Assembly: GCA_002633025.1 (NCBI GenBank)
Contig: NMRB01000088.1
Span: forward strand, 479,895-543,894
DNA from: Notospermus geniculatus
Taxonomy: Eukaryota; Nemertea; Pilidiophora; Heteronemertea; Lineidae
DNA length: 64,000 nucleotides
Direction: 5' to 3'
The translations under genes were made by a program, and so were the position numbers. Shown piece after piece: positions 25,501-38,900 of the stretch; position 1 is the first letter of the stretch, and each line of letters opens with the position of its first letter. The notes beneath the pieces are model-generated. The model was not told the origin of the DNA, made no database searches, and worked only from the letters and a program-made list of their open reading frames with translations.

Positions 25501-28500
25501 GAAAATATCAAGTTTCTTTACAAATGAGTGTAGAGCTGGTGCTGATACTGTTCAGAACACCAACCAAGCCACAAAGAATCATGAAGGTTGGCTGGACAGT
25601 GTTACCATTGCACGAAGACTAACCTAAAGAAGTTTCCAAACCAGTCAAAAAGCTCATCGATGGAACATAAGTTATAAAAATGAGAACATATCATGAGAGA
25701 CTAACATTGCCAATACTCTAGTCTTGTCGCTTTGGGGGTGAATCAGGACTGCACTATATAAATTTCAGGATTTTCCTGAAAAGACAGCGTGAGATGAAAA
25801 ATTGAACGGATGGGATGGGGACTGACTTGCCAAAGCAAAATCATGGCTGGATGCATGTCTGCTGCACCCCTCTGGATCTTGATCAGATGATATACCTTGT
25901 CCCAAGTTGTGAAAGAGGTGCATACACTTGCCACTCTCATACTTGTATGCACCTGGGGACGAGGTTTGTTAGACTTTTTATTCCTTCCCAACATATTTAT
26001 CAAAATTTCTTTGCCTGTTTCTCGATGAAAGGTATAACTATCCCCGCTATTTCCTCTAAATACTATCACCAAAGCTCTGTAAGCTTGTGTTGAGTTCGTG
26101 CAATTTAAATCCCTTTATGTGTACAGGTTTGTGCCATATATATGTATCCTAGACTATAACGCATTTTTCATAAGATATTATTTTCTGGCAAATAAGAGCA
26201 TATAATTTATTTTCCTTGATCATCACATGTACAAAGTCCTGACCAATGCATCTGCTGTGTGCATTTCTAGTTTTTACCTGCCCATTAGCATTCTAATGGT
26301 CAAATTAGCATTAGTATCCCCTCTTAATAATAACATATTGAAGTTTACCTTAGTACTCGATGTTCCATTACCTGTGCGTGTGGCAGATTTTTGTGGATTT
26401 ATGGGGAAATTTTGAACCCCTCGGGGAGGTTTTTTTTAGCAACTCTAACTATGGAGGAGAATTAGGAACAACAGATGCTTCCCACCTGTGAAAAGGTCAT
26501 AATTTGTCCGGAAGTTATCAACCATCAGGAAGAAATCCACAACGAAGGTCCGTTCTCTGTGACCTGAGGGTCTTAAGTAGAAAGATGGCCTTGACGTGAT
26601 TAGAGAGAAGCCCCGATTATGTAATCAATTGACAATGCACTCACAATCTTCGTGCTGATATTTTCTATAACACATGTAATCTGATGGTCGTATTATTCAA
26701 TTTTCTGAACTGGATCGAGTACATTGTACTTATGTATAAAAAGACAGGGCCAGCCTCTGCTAGATCAAATTTGGGGATATAGGCACTGAGATCTGTGCAT
26801 CAGTTGTGTAATCTTTATCACGACATTTGTTTTTCAGCAAAAAACTTGATGTAAATGCAACTGTTCAAAAATCCTCCAAAGTTCATACCTTATTTACTAA
26901 ACTAAAATGGTATGTATGACAATTGCAGAGGTGGGAGATGTTTATAGGCCATCGGGTACTTTTTTATAGGATTGTCTTTAAATTGTCCGTGGTGTCAACA
27001 TTATCAACAAAATTTTTCATGATATTTCCAGAGTAATGCAAAAATGCATTGCGCATGGTTTCTTGTTGTGAAGGCCGTTTTTCTGTGATTGTTTCCTTAG
27101 GGTGCCTGCAGGTGGCACCACTGTAGATAAGACCCTTTCATGAGACAAGTAGCCTAAGTCTCTATAACGTGCTGCAACATATTTTTGTCCAGACACAGTC
27201 TCCCTATTATAGATGTAGTATTTTTTTACCTTCATGTGCATGCATGCTCTCAGATTATCCAAAAGCCCCTGTCTCTTCGTTACATTTTGCTGGTTGTTGC
27301 GGCACCTGGCATTTCGAAAAGACTTTGAATTGTAATTTTAGAACAATACTCATTTATGTCTTTATCTAGTCAGAGGTAATACTAGTATTCTGTTGTGTAT
27401 AGGGTTATTTATTATACAGCTGTATGTTGGTGTGGAGTTGATTAAAATGGACACAAATCCAAGATCATTCAGTTTGTTTCTAGTCTGGCCCATTACTCTC
27501 TAGATTTTTCTCTACTTAAGTCTGTCATGACAATATCAGAAGCTGTTCCTTACCCATTAAGGTATGAAGTACCACTGTCTTCACTGTGATGCGACTCAGT
27601 CAAATGCAGAGCTCAGCTTGCAAGACACTAAATACCGATAAGGTACATTTCTGGACAAATGCTGCAGATTGCCTGATGTCATGGGAACTGTATTCATGGC
27701 AATTTCTTTCCAGCTTTTCAAATTGAGACTTTAGGCTTCTGAAGCTCTATTTTACCCAAGCATGTAATAAAAATCTTCCCATCTGAAATATCTGGACCAG
27801 ACTATGAGGAAACTGTGGTTTGCATGATAAATTGGGCACAGCTCTCACTGATTGTCAGCTATGTTTTGTTGGTCAGCATATACACACACATATATATTTA
27901 CATATATTTAATCATGTGGTGAACGTTGCGTTTTTACCGGGATTTATCTGACGAAGTTGGTCACTTTGGAATGGCGTCATTTTTCACCGTCACACCTTCA
28001 GCTCATTATAAATAGCTTCACTTTGTTAAGAAAATATCATATCCAATTTTGATAGATCAGACTAACCAAGATTCTCGTCCAGAATCTTCACATGTTAAAG
28101 CTGCACTGCCCTGATGTAAATGGTGTTCAAGTAATCTGCCACAGGTGCTGCTATTCACATTGCATTTTCATCAATGAAGTCCTTAAGTTTTCGTGCTCGT
28201 TACCAAAGCTCGTATTTTGTAACAATAGTGTATAAGGCGACATTGATATACAAAGCAGCTGTGGCTAATTACATGTGTGAATTATGCATAGGCAGTGCTT
28301 CTTGGAGGTCTGTTTACCACTTTTTGTGTTTCTGTCTGCCCACCGTACAAGTCTCTAAGAATAAGGAAGATTTTCCAATGAGGAACAGGGACTTGAAATT
28401 TTCAAACACAATATTCCCGAAAGGGTTATTAATTTAGAAATAAAACACCTGTCGATCAACATTCTTTCCTTCCACTTACCCTGGCTTCTTCCACCTGTTA

Positions 28501-29489
28501 GTTGGCAATATTGTAAATTACTCCCAACGCTTAATACGGTCCTTGTTTCTGACCCTCCAACAGTCAAGTCATTAAAACTGACTGATAAGAATATGTTTTT
28601 GAACAAATCTTCCATAACATCGGCCACGTCAGCCTCCCCAACTAGATCAACCTTATCTTAGTTGGTAGCATTGGTAGGGTGCTGTTTCTCATGGGAATGA
28701 ATGAGAAATGTGGACTACAGCACTTCCGAAGTGCAGAATCATCTTCCAGATTAGGTTATCAGTCCGAATGGGTAGATGTTGATTGACAGGTGCACGCTAA
28801 ATGTATTGTTATTAAAACATTTTGATGGCTTTCAAATGAGCATGTTGTGGGGGTTTAATGATTTTGAAACTTTGCGAGTAATTTTTGTGGTCCTCTTGTG
28901 GTGACAGAAATCCGCAGTCTGTGACAAAGAGCTGGCCCAGGTTGCATGCCTATATTGTGAACGAATTACCCCTGTGAAATGTTGGCCCTTAAATTGCTAA
29001 AAGGTGGTGTTCAGTTCAAAGAGCTGAGGTCTTAGGTTGTGAAATGGTGGTGTACATGTCATGGACAAAATAAACAAAAATCATGAGATATCAATCATAT
29101 CATGAAAGTAATAAATGGAGAATATCTGTCAGGGAGAGAGGTGATAATGATTTGGACTGAAGTTATCCTTTCATACAGGGCAGAATGAATGCAGTGCAGT
29201 GGTAATGTTGGACCTTCCAGAAAGTCCCTAGAATAGAGCTTGCAGGTTCCAGTGATGCCAGCTGTACAGAGAAAAGCAGCACGCAACCTGGTCCAGAACT
29301 TGTTCTTACTTGACTTTGGTCTTTGTGTTAAGTGTACAGGCAACTGCAATCGACTTAGACTAGAGTGTGAAAGAAAATAAAATGTACTATTTGCTTCATT
29401 ATAAAAGAACTTCGTCGTGTTGGTTATTCTTGCTTTACGTTGTATAATGTAGGATGGTGTCGGATGGAACCTTGTAAAGAAATGAAATC
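22508..29489. other. PKC 3'UTR and intergenic sequence between convergent genes
   Basis: After the PKC stop I find no further exon on either strand for about 7 kb. Several AATAAA signals on the plus strand (24868, 25436, 29376) could end the PKC transcript; sequence alone does not choose between them. A compact hairpin lies at 23085-23160. The CNG gene's minus-strand 3' end is at about 29510, so the two genes are tail to tail. Confidence 0.6.
23085..23160. repeat. Short hairpin, 76 bp
   Basis: GAGAGAAAACCTCCCCT pairs with AGGGGAGGTCTTCTCTC with two mismatches; inside, CAATGG and CCATTG extend the stem. It lies ~580 bases after the PKC stop, so it would be in the 3'UTR if transcribed. It may be a small foldback element. 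Confidence 0.6.
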
Positions 29490-29509
29490 AACGTCACTGT
29501 GTAACGGCC

Positions 29510-29515
29510 TTTATT
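29510..29515 (-). terminator. Polyadenylation signal of the CNG channel gene
   Basis: Minus-strand AATAAA lies ~435 bases after the channel stop codon at 29951. It is the nearest canonical signal I found downstream of that gene. Confidence 0.5.
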
Positions 29516-29950
29516 TCATTCTCGGTGGGTACACGATTCAAAAGAACCACGGGAGTCTATGTAGCCTAAAACATCAAAATGATAACAAATTCTAATTAAT
29601 GAAATAAGAGACGTGTCCGACTCGGACAATGTCCGAATTCGTTGGTCTACTCCCGGGGTCTACTGTGACGTCGGAGAGAAAATATCGTCAGTTTGATTAG
29701 TCTCGGACACCCAGCCGTTGTTCTGAACTGGGGAATCGCAGAGCAACACGGCGGAACAAATCGACTTGCTGCGCGAGACAACAATTTAATGGCCGACTCT
29801 GTCATCACGTGGAGTATTAACATGCCGATTCCTTGTAACCGCATTCTCCTCACTCCTATTCTGAATACTCTAATACCAATACTGAATATTCTAAATATGA
29901 ATAACATACATCAACATGAAGTCTATCTTAACATGATTTTGTAACAACCT

Positions 29951-32900
29951 TTAACTCGACTTTGCTTCATCGCCGTGCTTCAAGGCGTTTTTCAACGATT
30001 GGCAACTATCAGACGGTACAAAAGCAAGGTTATCAAAACCGTCAATATTCTCAGTCATGGACGGTGTCTTCTCGCGATGGACCTCGGCATTGCAGACGAC
30101 ACGATTCTCCTTCGGGATCTGTAGTTCATCAGTTGCCTTCGCCGTTGCCGTTTTCTCGAAATCGACAAGTGCTGGTGCCACCTCCGCGGAGATCGGACGG
30201 CTTCGCGGAAATCTGGATGTACCGTAATCCGGGGATTCGCTGGAGACCAGACGGTTGATCTTCGGTTTCATGTTGGTGGGCTCGGGTAGAGAAGAGGTCG
30301 TCTTCTCGATCTCCTCCATCAGCTCGGCCATCTCGTGGTTAAACGATTCTTTACTGAGCTTCGAGAGTGGACGGGTCGGGTCTTCTTCAATGTGAACTTG
30401 TAATGCAAGATCTGTGGGAAGAATACGTCAAAACTAGCAAAATCTCACGCGGTTACAAACAAATTTGTTGTCAGTGAAAGATGTGATTCATTTTACCTTT
30501 GCTCGGCGACAAGGCTTTCAGTTCTTCTTGCACGATGTTACTGTCGAGAATGTCATCCAATGACTTGTCCTCCAGTGTGGGCTCCTGCTTGATGCTTGGA
30601 TATGACGTTTCGTTGTCTGGTAAGTTGATAATCTCCTCAGAAACTTGCGAAATGGCGTCCAAATCCACCTGGGCGAAGAATACAAATGCAGCATTAGGTC
30701 AGCAACACGCCACCATAGGCCTACCCCATTTCGTATTCAGAGCCTGAATAATTGGACCTGAATGCATCTCACGAAAATGAAGGATACCCTCTTTATCAAA
30801 CTCCGAGGGGCCGTCTTCACTCATCATGGCCTACCATGTGTCCGGAGGGCGGAGCGATGTCACAACCCCTTGGTAGTCAAGATGGCCTTCACTGTAAGTC
30901 AGAGGTGGACTGATTATGACTCACCTGCGATCCAAATATGGAGGCGACTGGGTCATCATCACTGCTTTCCTCCCTCACGTCATCTTCGTCATCGCCACCA
31001 TCACCATTGTCACCATCGACATCATCGCAGTCATCATCCATTGAGCCAATCTCGTCCGTGATGCTGCGAGCCAACTTACGCCGCGCTGGTGGTTTATCTG
31101 TCGGCTTGTCCAACACGGGGCTTACTTTGTTCTTCTTTAGTTTCTTTTTCCGTTTCTTCATCCCCTTCTGCAAAACCTCAGCCACTTTTGAGTCTGGCTC
31201 GAGAATCTGTAACACAAGTCGAGATAGAAGACATTCTCGAAGGGATGTTTAGTCCCATATGGCCCGGGATTCGAACCCGGGACTTGAGTCTGGCTGGAGA
31301 ATCAGTTACACAAGTCGAGATAGAGGAGACTCTCGAAGGGATGTTTAGTCCCATATGGTCCGGGATTCGAACCCGGAACCTGCCATTTGCTAAGCGCTTT
31401 CTTCTGCAAATCAGCCGATCTTGTCGGTTGCTTGTCATACTCCTTTTTGGAAATCTGCATACCGACTCTCAGTGTCCTCGATCGCACGCTTGAGAGAGGC
31501 ATTCCTTTGGTGCTGATCACGCCATGAGAGCTTCAAAACGCGCCCCACCACACCGTCCACGTTGTTCAAACATGAAAGGACTGTGTGTTTCGTTTACCTT
31601 AAGGACCGTTTGGACCATCTTCGGTGTCGGTTCGCGACTCTTGATGATCTCCTCGGACACTTCATCCTCAGTTTCCTTCTTCTCGTGCTTCTTGTTTTGT
31701 GATAGGAGTTTCCTTGAAAACAAGTTTCATGATTAGTGCCATATATGGTCCGGGATTTGAACCCGGGCCTGCCGCTTGCATCGTCATCGCAAGCCCGAAT
31801 CTTTATTCATTTCGAAGTAAAGCACAGTTCTTGGCTAGTAAGTTCGATTGTTTTTTTGCAATTCTCTCGAAACCACCGTATTCTAAGCAGATGAAACGTT
31901 ATAAGCTTGTTATGGCTCATGCAACGACCTGGTACGAGGCTGACGCCAACACTCAGCCATGTCAGCCAGGGATTTTCTCCGGAAATGACGTCATCGGTGG
32001 CACTTACTTCGCCCGTTTCTTCAACAGAACAGCTGCAGCGGGATAGTCACTCATGGCTTCTTCAAAGTCGGCCTTGGACAGCAGGAACAGGTTGGAGAAA
32101 CCCTTGGACCGTACATCTGCCGTTCGTCTATTTCCTCCAGCCAGAGCCAGCAAACTGAAATGAACAATGTCCGAGGCGAAGATCAACTGAGAGACTGAAG
32201 GAATTGACAGAAGTCAAAAAGTTGGTGAAAGGGAAATGTGATGAAGATATTTTTTTCGGTTCATGATGTCGCCGATCTCTTCCTCATCTTCTCTCTGTCG
32301 GCCATCGGACTTGATTTCCGGAAATTTCCTGATTGCCCTACCTGATTTCGCCGAACACGCTGCCTTCATGAAGCGTCGCAAAAACAATGTCGTTGTTGAG
32401 TCCTCCAACAACCTGGACTTGTCCGCTCATTACGATGTACATTTCCGTGCCTACCTCCCCCTGAAGTATTACAAGTCAACGAATTATCACATTGCATTGA
32501 AGTTGATGACAGTCAGTTTTATTGTCCGTAGTGAAAATCGAGAAGTGCAGTTAGGATTGCCTCTTGGCAGTCCATTTGATGATGCTGGGCGCCAATCGTT
32601 CTCATTGGAGATGCGCCCGAGATCGGTCATCAAATCAAGTGGCAATGTATGTGATCGAAATCATCAGCGATTGGTACATGTTTTTGTGTTAGATTTTCCG
32701 TCAGGGTAGAAGCCATAGCATTATTCGCCCTGGAAAGTATGGAAGCGGCCGTCTCAATCTACTCTTGGATAGAGTCTTTTACTTGCCCTTCCAAAGGCAC
32801 AAGGTACGAGGCACCAGACGGCTTGCTCCCGTCCCATGCGACGGACTGAAGAGCTAGAGGGATAATTAACCCCATATGGCCCGGGATTCGAACCCAGGAC

Positions 32901-35900
32901 ATGTGCTGTCAAGGCTTCTCATCAGCGAACGCTTGCCTTTCTACAAATGTAGTCGCCCGGGAGGTAAAGGACAGGCTTTAGCTTTAGGATGAGGTCATAG
33001 AGTAACGTCTTATCACAGTCCTGGAAGAGCTGCACCTTGGACAGAGTCTGGAAGTGGACGTTGATGGCGAGGTCAGTCTTCATTTTCTTCGGGAGGGATT
33101 CGATCAGAAAGTTCTCGTCTGTAAAGAATAGGGAGGTTTCGCAAGCGCCCGGTTAGGCCCTACGACGACGTTTATCTATTGTGTGGGTATACCCAAACAA
33201 TAGATAAACGTCGTCGCATGGCCTAACCGGGCGCTTGCGNNNNNNNNNNNNNNNNNNNNNNNNNNNNNNNNNNNNNNNNNNNNNNNNNNNNNNNNNNNNN
33301 NNNNNNNNNNNNNNNNNNNNNNNNNNNNNNNNNNNNNNNNNNNNNNNNNNNNNNNNNNNNNNNNNNNNNNNNNNNNNNNNNNNNNNNNNNNNNNNNNNNN
33401 NNNNNNNNNNNNNNNNNNNNNNNNNNNNNNNNNNNNNNNNNNNNNNNNNNNNNNNNNNNNNNNNNNNNNNNNNNNNNNNNNNNNNNNNNNNNNNNNNNNN
33501 NNNNNNNNNNNNNNNNNNNNNNNNNNNNNNNNNNNNNNNNNTATTTCCTACCTGACCAATCAGCAAAGCGAATACAAACACTCCAGACAGCCAATAAAAT
33601 GTCATGAATATGTATTCCAATTCGTTGGTAGGAATGGGGTTCTTGCCAATGGAGGTCGCTGTTTTGGTAGCAACGTAAAAACAGCGAATATACCTGAAAA
33701 TAGCAGAGAAGTGAATGATAATGATTGGCATGCTGGTGTAGGCCCTGGGCTCCATTGGGTGAGGTTCGACCGTCCTTTGAAACCTCATGAATGGGAACCG
33801 TGCTTAAGAAGGTTAAGTGTCGTTGTATCGAATACGAGACAGTTTCTTATACTTACGCGGTGACGTGCAAAAAAGCGGATTTTCTGTAGGTCCAGTCGGT
33901 TCCAAAGTTCTCTAAGTAGGAGACCCAGAAGTAACCGCAGGCCTCCACGTGAATCAGATACACCATGTACGTCATCGTTTTCATGACGCGGATTAGATGA
34001 CCAGATTTTGCTGCTTGGTCAAATCTTTCATAAAACTCCCAATATGTTGAAATCTAAAAGGAAAAAGCTATATTGCAGTTTATCGGGAAAGTAGTTAGCT
34101 TCGATCAAAAAATTCCCAATTTTCGCATGGGGACAACTTGAGGGGTAACGAGATTCGTATAAATTTGAGAGTCGGCGGGAGCCAACGACAACGAAAGTCA
34201 AAGCGTCGGTCTTACCTTTAAGAGTCTTGGAAGGCGACATAAAGAGTTGAATTCGACAGCTTCGATGAAGTATAGGAGGTCCAGTGGAAGTAAACTGAGC
34301 AAGTCGATCTAAAAATAAGCACGGAATTAGAAAATCTCAGGCCTTTACGGGTCCTGGGGATGGCTATTGGTAGAAGGTAGGCCTATGACGACTATAACAT
34401 GAAGGCACATTGTCATAATGTTGGGTGGTGGGTTGCTATTGGTAACCTACCTTGAATACAGTTTTCTTGAAATAGTTCTTTCTCATCGCTTTTGGATTGT
34501 CCACAAATATACCACTGCTGATGAAAACCACCCTTGGTTCGAATACGACAATATCGATGATATAGATGAGGTCGGCTAGGTAGTCGCATGCCAACCAGTA
34601 ACGAAGGTACTCCGGTTTCTGGACAAGGAATTTAAAAGCAAACCGCAGTGGCACAACCCATGCGTTGTACATGAAGGCGATTGTCACAATGAAGAGCCAA
34701 AATATGTAAAATTTACCTGGAATGATATGTAAACAAGTGAAATCAAATGGAATCTCACCATGCTTCTCACATTGACCAATGAACTGCAAGCCATCGGAGG
34801 CATTAGAATATATTATGCTAATTGCATGCCATGCCTTCACGCCGGGAGCGTATCGCAGGACGAATTCGAATTGAAGCGCTCCGATTGGTTCCTGTAACCA
34901 GGATGTGATTGGCTACACGGTCAGCAGTGCGACCATATCCATTCAGCGCTGGCTGATATTTTGATTTATTCAATATGGCTGCTATCGCCTGTATCGAGAA
35001 TTAGCTGAGGAATTCTCTTCGCGATCAGAACTTACTTTGTGGGTCGATGGCGGTGGGAAAGCGAATCTTCTTCAGCCAACCGGGATATTTTATCTTGCAG
35101 TGGCCAACTCCAATAAAGTGGATATCATCATTGAGAATACTATCGCTGGCAGCCGACCCCGGCACTAGAGAAGTCAGACGGTTCCTCTGCGGTGGAGGTT
35201 TGGATCCATCCGGAGTCTTATTTGGGGTTCCTGATCAAATAATTACGACAGTATAGTACATGTATGTCAATTTAAAACAGCAAGGTGTCAGTGTTCACAT
35301 GCAGACAATTCCAGCAGAAGTGATTGTTTCTCATCCTGTCTAATCCAGGATTCTGCATCAGCTGATTACACAAACCATGATTACATATATTAACTGAATG
35401 GTTTCCCTCTTAATAGAATCCCTTCCATCTTCTTTTGAAATATACCCCTCCCCCGTGATGTACACGTACGTTTTCTATCTAAGGGTAACGTACCAGATTT
35501 GGCCATTTCCTCCAGACTGGAGCATGATGACGATGGAGTTGGTGGCTGTACGGTCCGCTCCTTGGTCTGCTCAGTCCGACTGGTGAACTTCCGGCGAAGT
35601 TCTTTCAACCGCTCGCTCATCACGCTGCTCATGCCTGATAAGCTTTTGCTGAAAAAAAAAGCCAAACCCGTATAGATCTCCCGCTTGCCCCCTAGGCCTG
35701 CACACTGATATTTATCGCTGATTCTTCCCTATCAGTATAAGTGACTTGTCCGACCATCGGGGAATTGTTGTTGAATTTGTTCATCCCGCCGGTGTGAAAG
35801 GAATGGTCGTTATTGGAATGTATTTCCGAGTTTCGTCTTCTATTAAAGGCTATAATGGAATAGTAATGGTTTCTACAGCCATCCTAATCCCTCATTGAAT

Positions 35901-38900
35901 ACTGGACAGATTCATGGGGGACTCAGATTCCTGTCACACCTAAATGGATTGGGCCTACATAAAACATCCTTATTCAATCTTACATGGATCCACTGTCGCT
36001 GTTGAAAGAAGCAGACGAATCCTTCTTCCTCAACCGCATGAGTTCGCTCCATGTTGATTTGTTACTCCGGGTGCTGAGACCGCCAGGGCTGGGGACAGGA
36101 CCCGGCGAGAACGGGTGGAAGCCGGGGTCTATCTGGACTGGTGGCAGGCCCTGGCCTCTCCGAGCTGCTAAGTTATTACCATGGACGCCTGGAAGAGAAG
36201 ATCGTGACAAAACGGTTAGCCGAGAAACAGGGCGTAGATCTACCTATTTTTAATGGTTAATCTGAATTTTGTGTTTCCGTCTTTGCTGCCTGCAGGGCGG
36301 CGGCGGCGGCGCGGGAATTCAGGCGGCAAAACCTTGCATTGTTTTGTCAGTCACCTCTCGCGCATGCATGCGATTTCGGACAGTGACTTTTTTACCCACT
36401 GCGTCAGTTAGAGCAACCATTCCTCCATGCCTCCCTGATATATCCTCGTCTTTATGACATCAAAGCGGCAAATCCCCTTGTTCGAAAAAAATACAAATAG
36501 GGGCCTACAACCTAAACGGCTAAACCCTGCTTCCTATTTCAAGGTTTTCATAGTTGCCCTTTATGTTTTTTCACCTACTTCCATCAAACTCAGCATATGC
36601 AATATCATATTGCCTTTGTTTATGTCACTGTTGGATCAAAAACCCGAGCGCCTGATTGATGGATGACTGACATGCCTTCATCAGTTACATCAGCTTTCTG
36701 TTGTCTAGCTTCTCCAGTGACCCTTCTGAGCGGATCCGCATTCATCGTCATATAAGACGCCAAGGCCAATGATTGGTTGTTGAAAACAACTGTCCCGATG
36801 AAACAAGACTGCTTATTTCTGATTGGACGATATGGCAATCAAAACCTGTGAGAGAGTGTCAGTCGCATCATCATCAGTCCCACCGGCGGTGTTCGTTAAT
36901 TGCCAAATGTTTGCCCAGACACAAAGCAAAAGTGATGCCTTGCAGTCAGGTCCATCACTTATCGACGATTGATCGACGATGTACTTTTCTTCGTCGATTT
37001 CCTATGTTACACAAGGCGTTTTAACCCATTGGGTAAGGAACATACGAAAACAAGACTAAAGCATGGTGCAGAGACGACGCTCGGCATCTTGTCACAGCGT
37101 TTGAAATGGCACAGCCACAAGACATTGCAGTCTGCGCCTGCATGATGGCACAGCCGTATTTCTGGCTGCGGTTTTTTTACACTGAAGAACAACCCCGAAA
37201 AGGAATGCCACGAAAAACTCTCACGATACGACAATCAATCTTGCATTGACCACAGCAACGACCGCAGTAACGTCGGTGCCGGCAGGATGAATATTATCTT
37301 TTCGCTCGTTGAGCAAGCCATCATCAGTATGTCAACACACACGTTCATTTGTGCAAAGATTGACAGGAATGGTGGTTTGGGCAGGAATGGTCGTCGGCCT
37401 GGAGTTAATGATGGTGCAGAGGGTCACCCAGGGGTCGTAATTTTGGAACGAATTGATTTATAGGGATGTAAAACACGGCCGAGGAGAAAGACGGCAATGC
37501 AGCATCGGAAAAAAGGCACATCCACCATATAGTCTTGATTGATCCGCACTCCATTTGGGATATATGAAGCTTGATCACCTTTATGACCCGAAAAAATCTC
37601 ATAGGCGAACATTTCGTATCCACGACTTATCGTGGGATCAGAGACCAATAGGGGAATCGGGCGAAGTGACATAAATGGTAACAGGAGAGTGGGGTGGGGG
37701 GCCGCTCCTCACTCTAGTCTTTGAAGAGAGAAATGAATTGAATGACTAATTGAAAAACGACTTTTTTGTTGACTTTCACCAAAATTTTCATGAAAATTCA
37801 GATGTGGCAACAGAAATAACCCAAAGTGGCTGCAGTTTTCAAAACAGGGGAAGACTGCGGTGAGGTTACAAGGAGTAATGGAGTGTGACACCTTCGATTT
37901 TTTAAAGCGCCTCTTACCTAAACCCAGTAACGGGAACCTCATCATTGAAACTTCCTCCAAAGCTTCGAATGTAAATCTTGAACTTTCCTGGTCAACAGTA
38001 GGACTCATGTCAGAGGTATAACTGGTCTTAAACCCGGGAGGGGTTGGTTCACAAAAGCTGAAGTCGTCCGCACGTGGGCTTAATTCACCAATCTTTAACC
38101 CACCTCCTTTGGGTTTATTACTTGAAAGGTGAGGGTGTAGTGATGAGGACGTTCCATCCAATTCACGTGAGGCCGAATCAGCGTCGCTCGGACCCCCTTC
38201 GTGTACAAAGAATTGCTTGATCATAAGACCCGCCGTTACGTCCGAAATCGAATCATCCGAAACGGAATGAATTTCACATCCTAAGTTTGATTCTTGTAGA
38301 GGAGATGCGTCATTCGAACTACATCTCTCGAACTCAAGCTGTGGATGCTTTGTCGCCGGAGTTTCAATGAAAGTCATCTCCAAAGGGTACAGATCCATCA
38401 GTTCGTCTGTTTTCATCGCAATGTCCTTTCTATTGGTCAGTAACACTGTCAAATCTCCACTGAACCTTGCTGTACCTCAAACAATCTCTAACAAGGTTCG
38501 TCCAAATGACGAACCGTCGATTGTCATTACGACGGATTAGATACTCAGTTTGGTGATAAATGGAAAACGAACCTACATATGTAAGTTCGTCATTTTGACG
38601 AAGTAGAGTTTTTCAGTGTGAATCATTACGACAGGCGAACATCTATGATCAAATGTCTTCTCAGCTCCTGTGTTACCGACACAGCCAGCTTTTTCTCGCT
38701 GACGACAAGATAATCAAAGTGACGACAAAGGGTCGACTCATCAGTCAGGCCATCCTAATTACCTCCTTCGCAGGCTGCCAAACTAATCACAACATCAAGG
38801 TTGCCGAACGCTGGTAATGAACTGACAAGATGTGCCCCCAGCTAATCCAATATGTGAGAAGGTGATTGAATTGCTTAGCAAGAGCCTCGCCAGCAACACT

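Noticed and set aside
25815-26093. 92-codon overlapping open frames on both strands
   Set aside because: No family resemblance, no splice context and no codon signature; intergenic chance frames.
30938-31252. Ser-rich plus-strand open frame
   Set aside because: Antisense reading of the Asp/Glu tract of the CNG channel.
33153-33788. Open frames running through the N block
   Set aside because: Translation of unknown bases; only the part 33693-33552 is a real exon.
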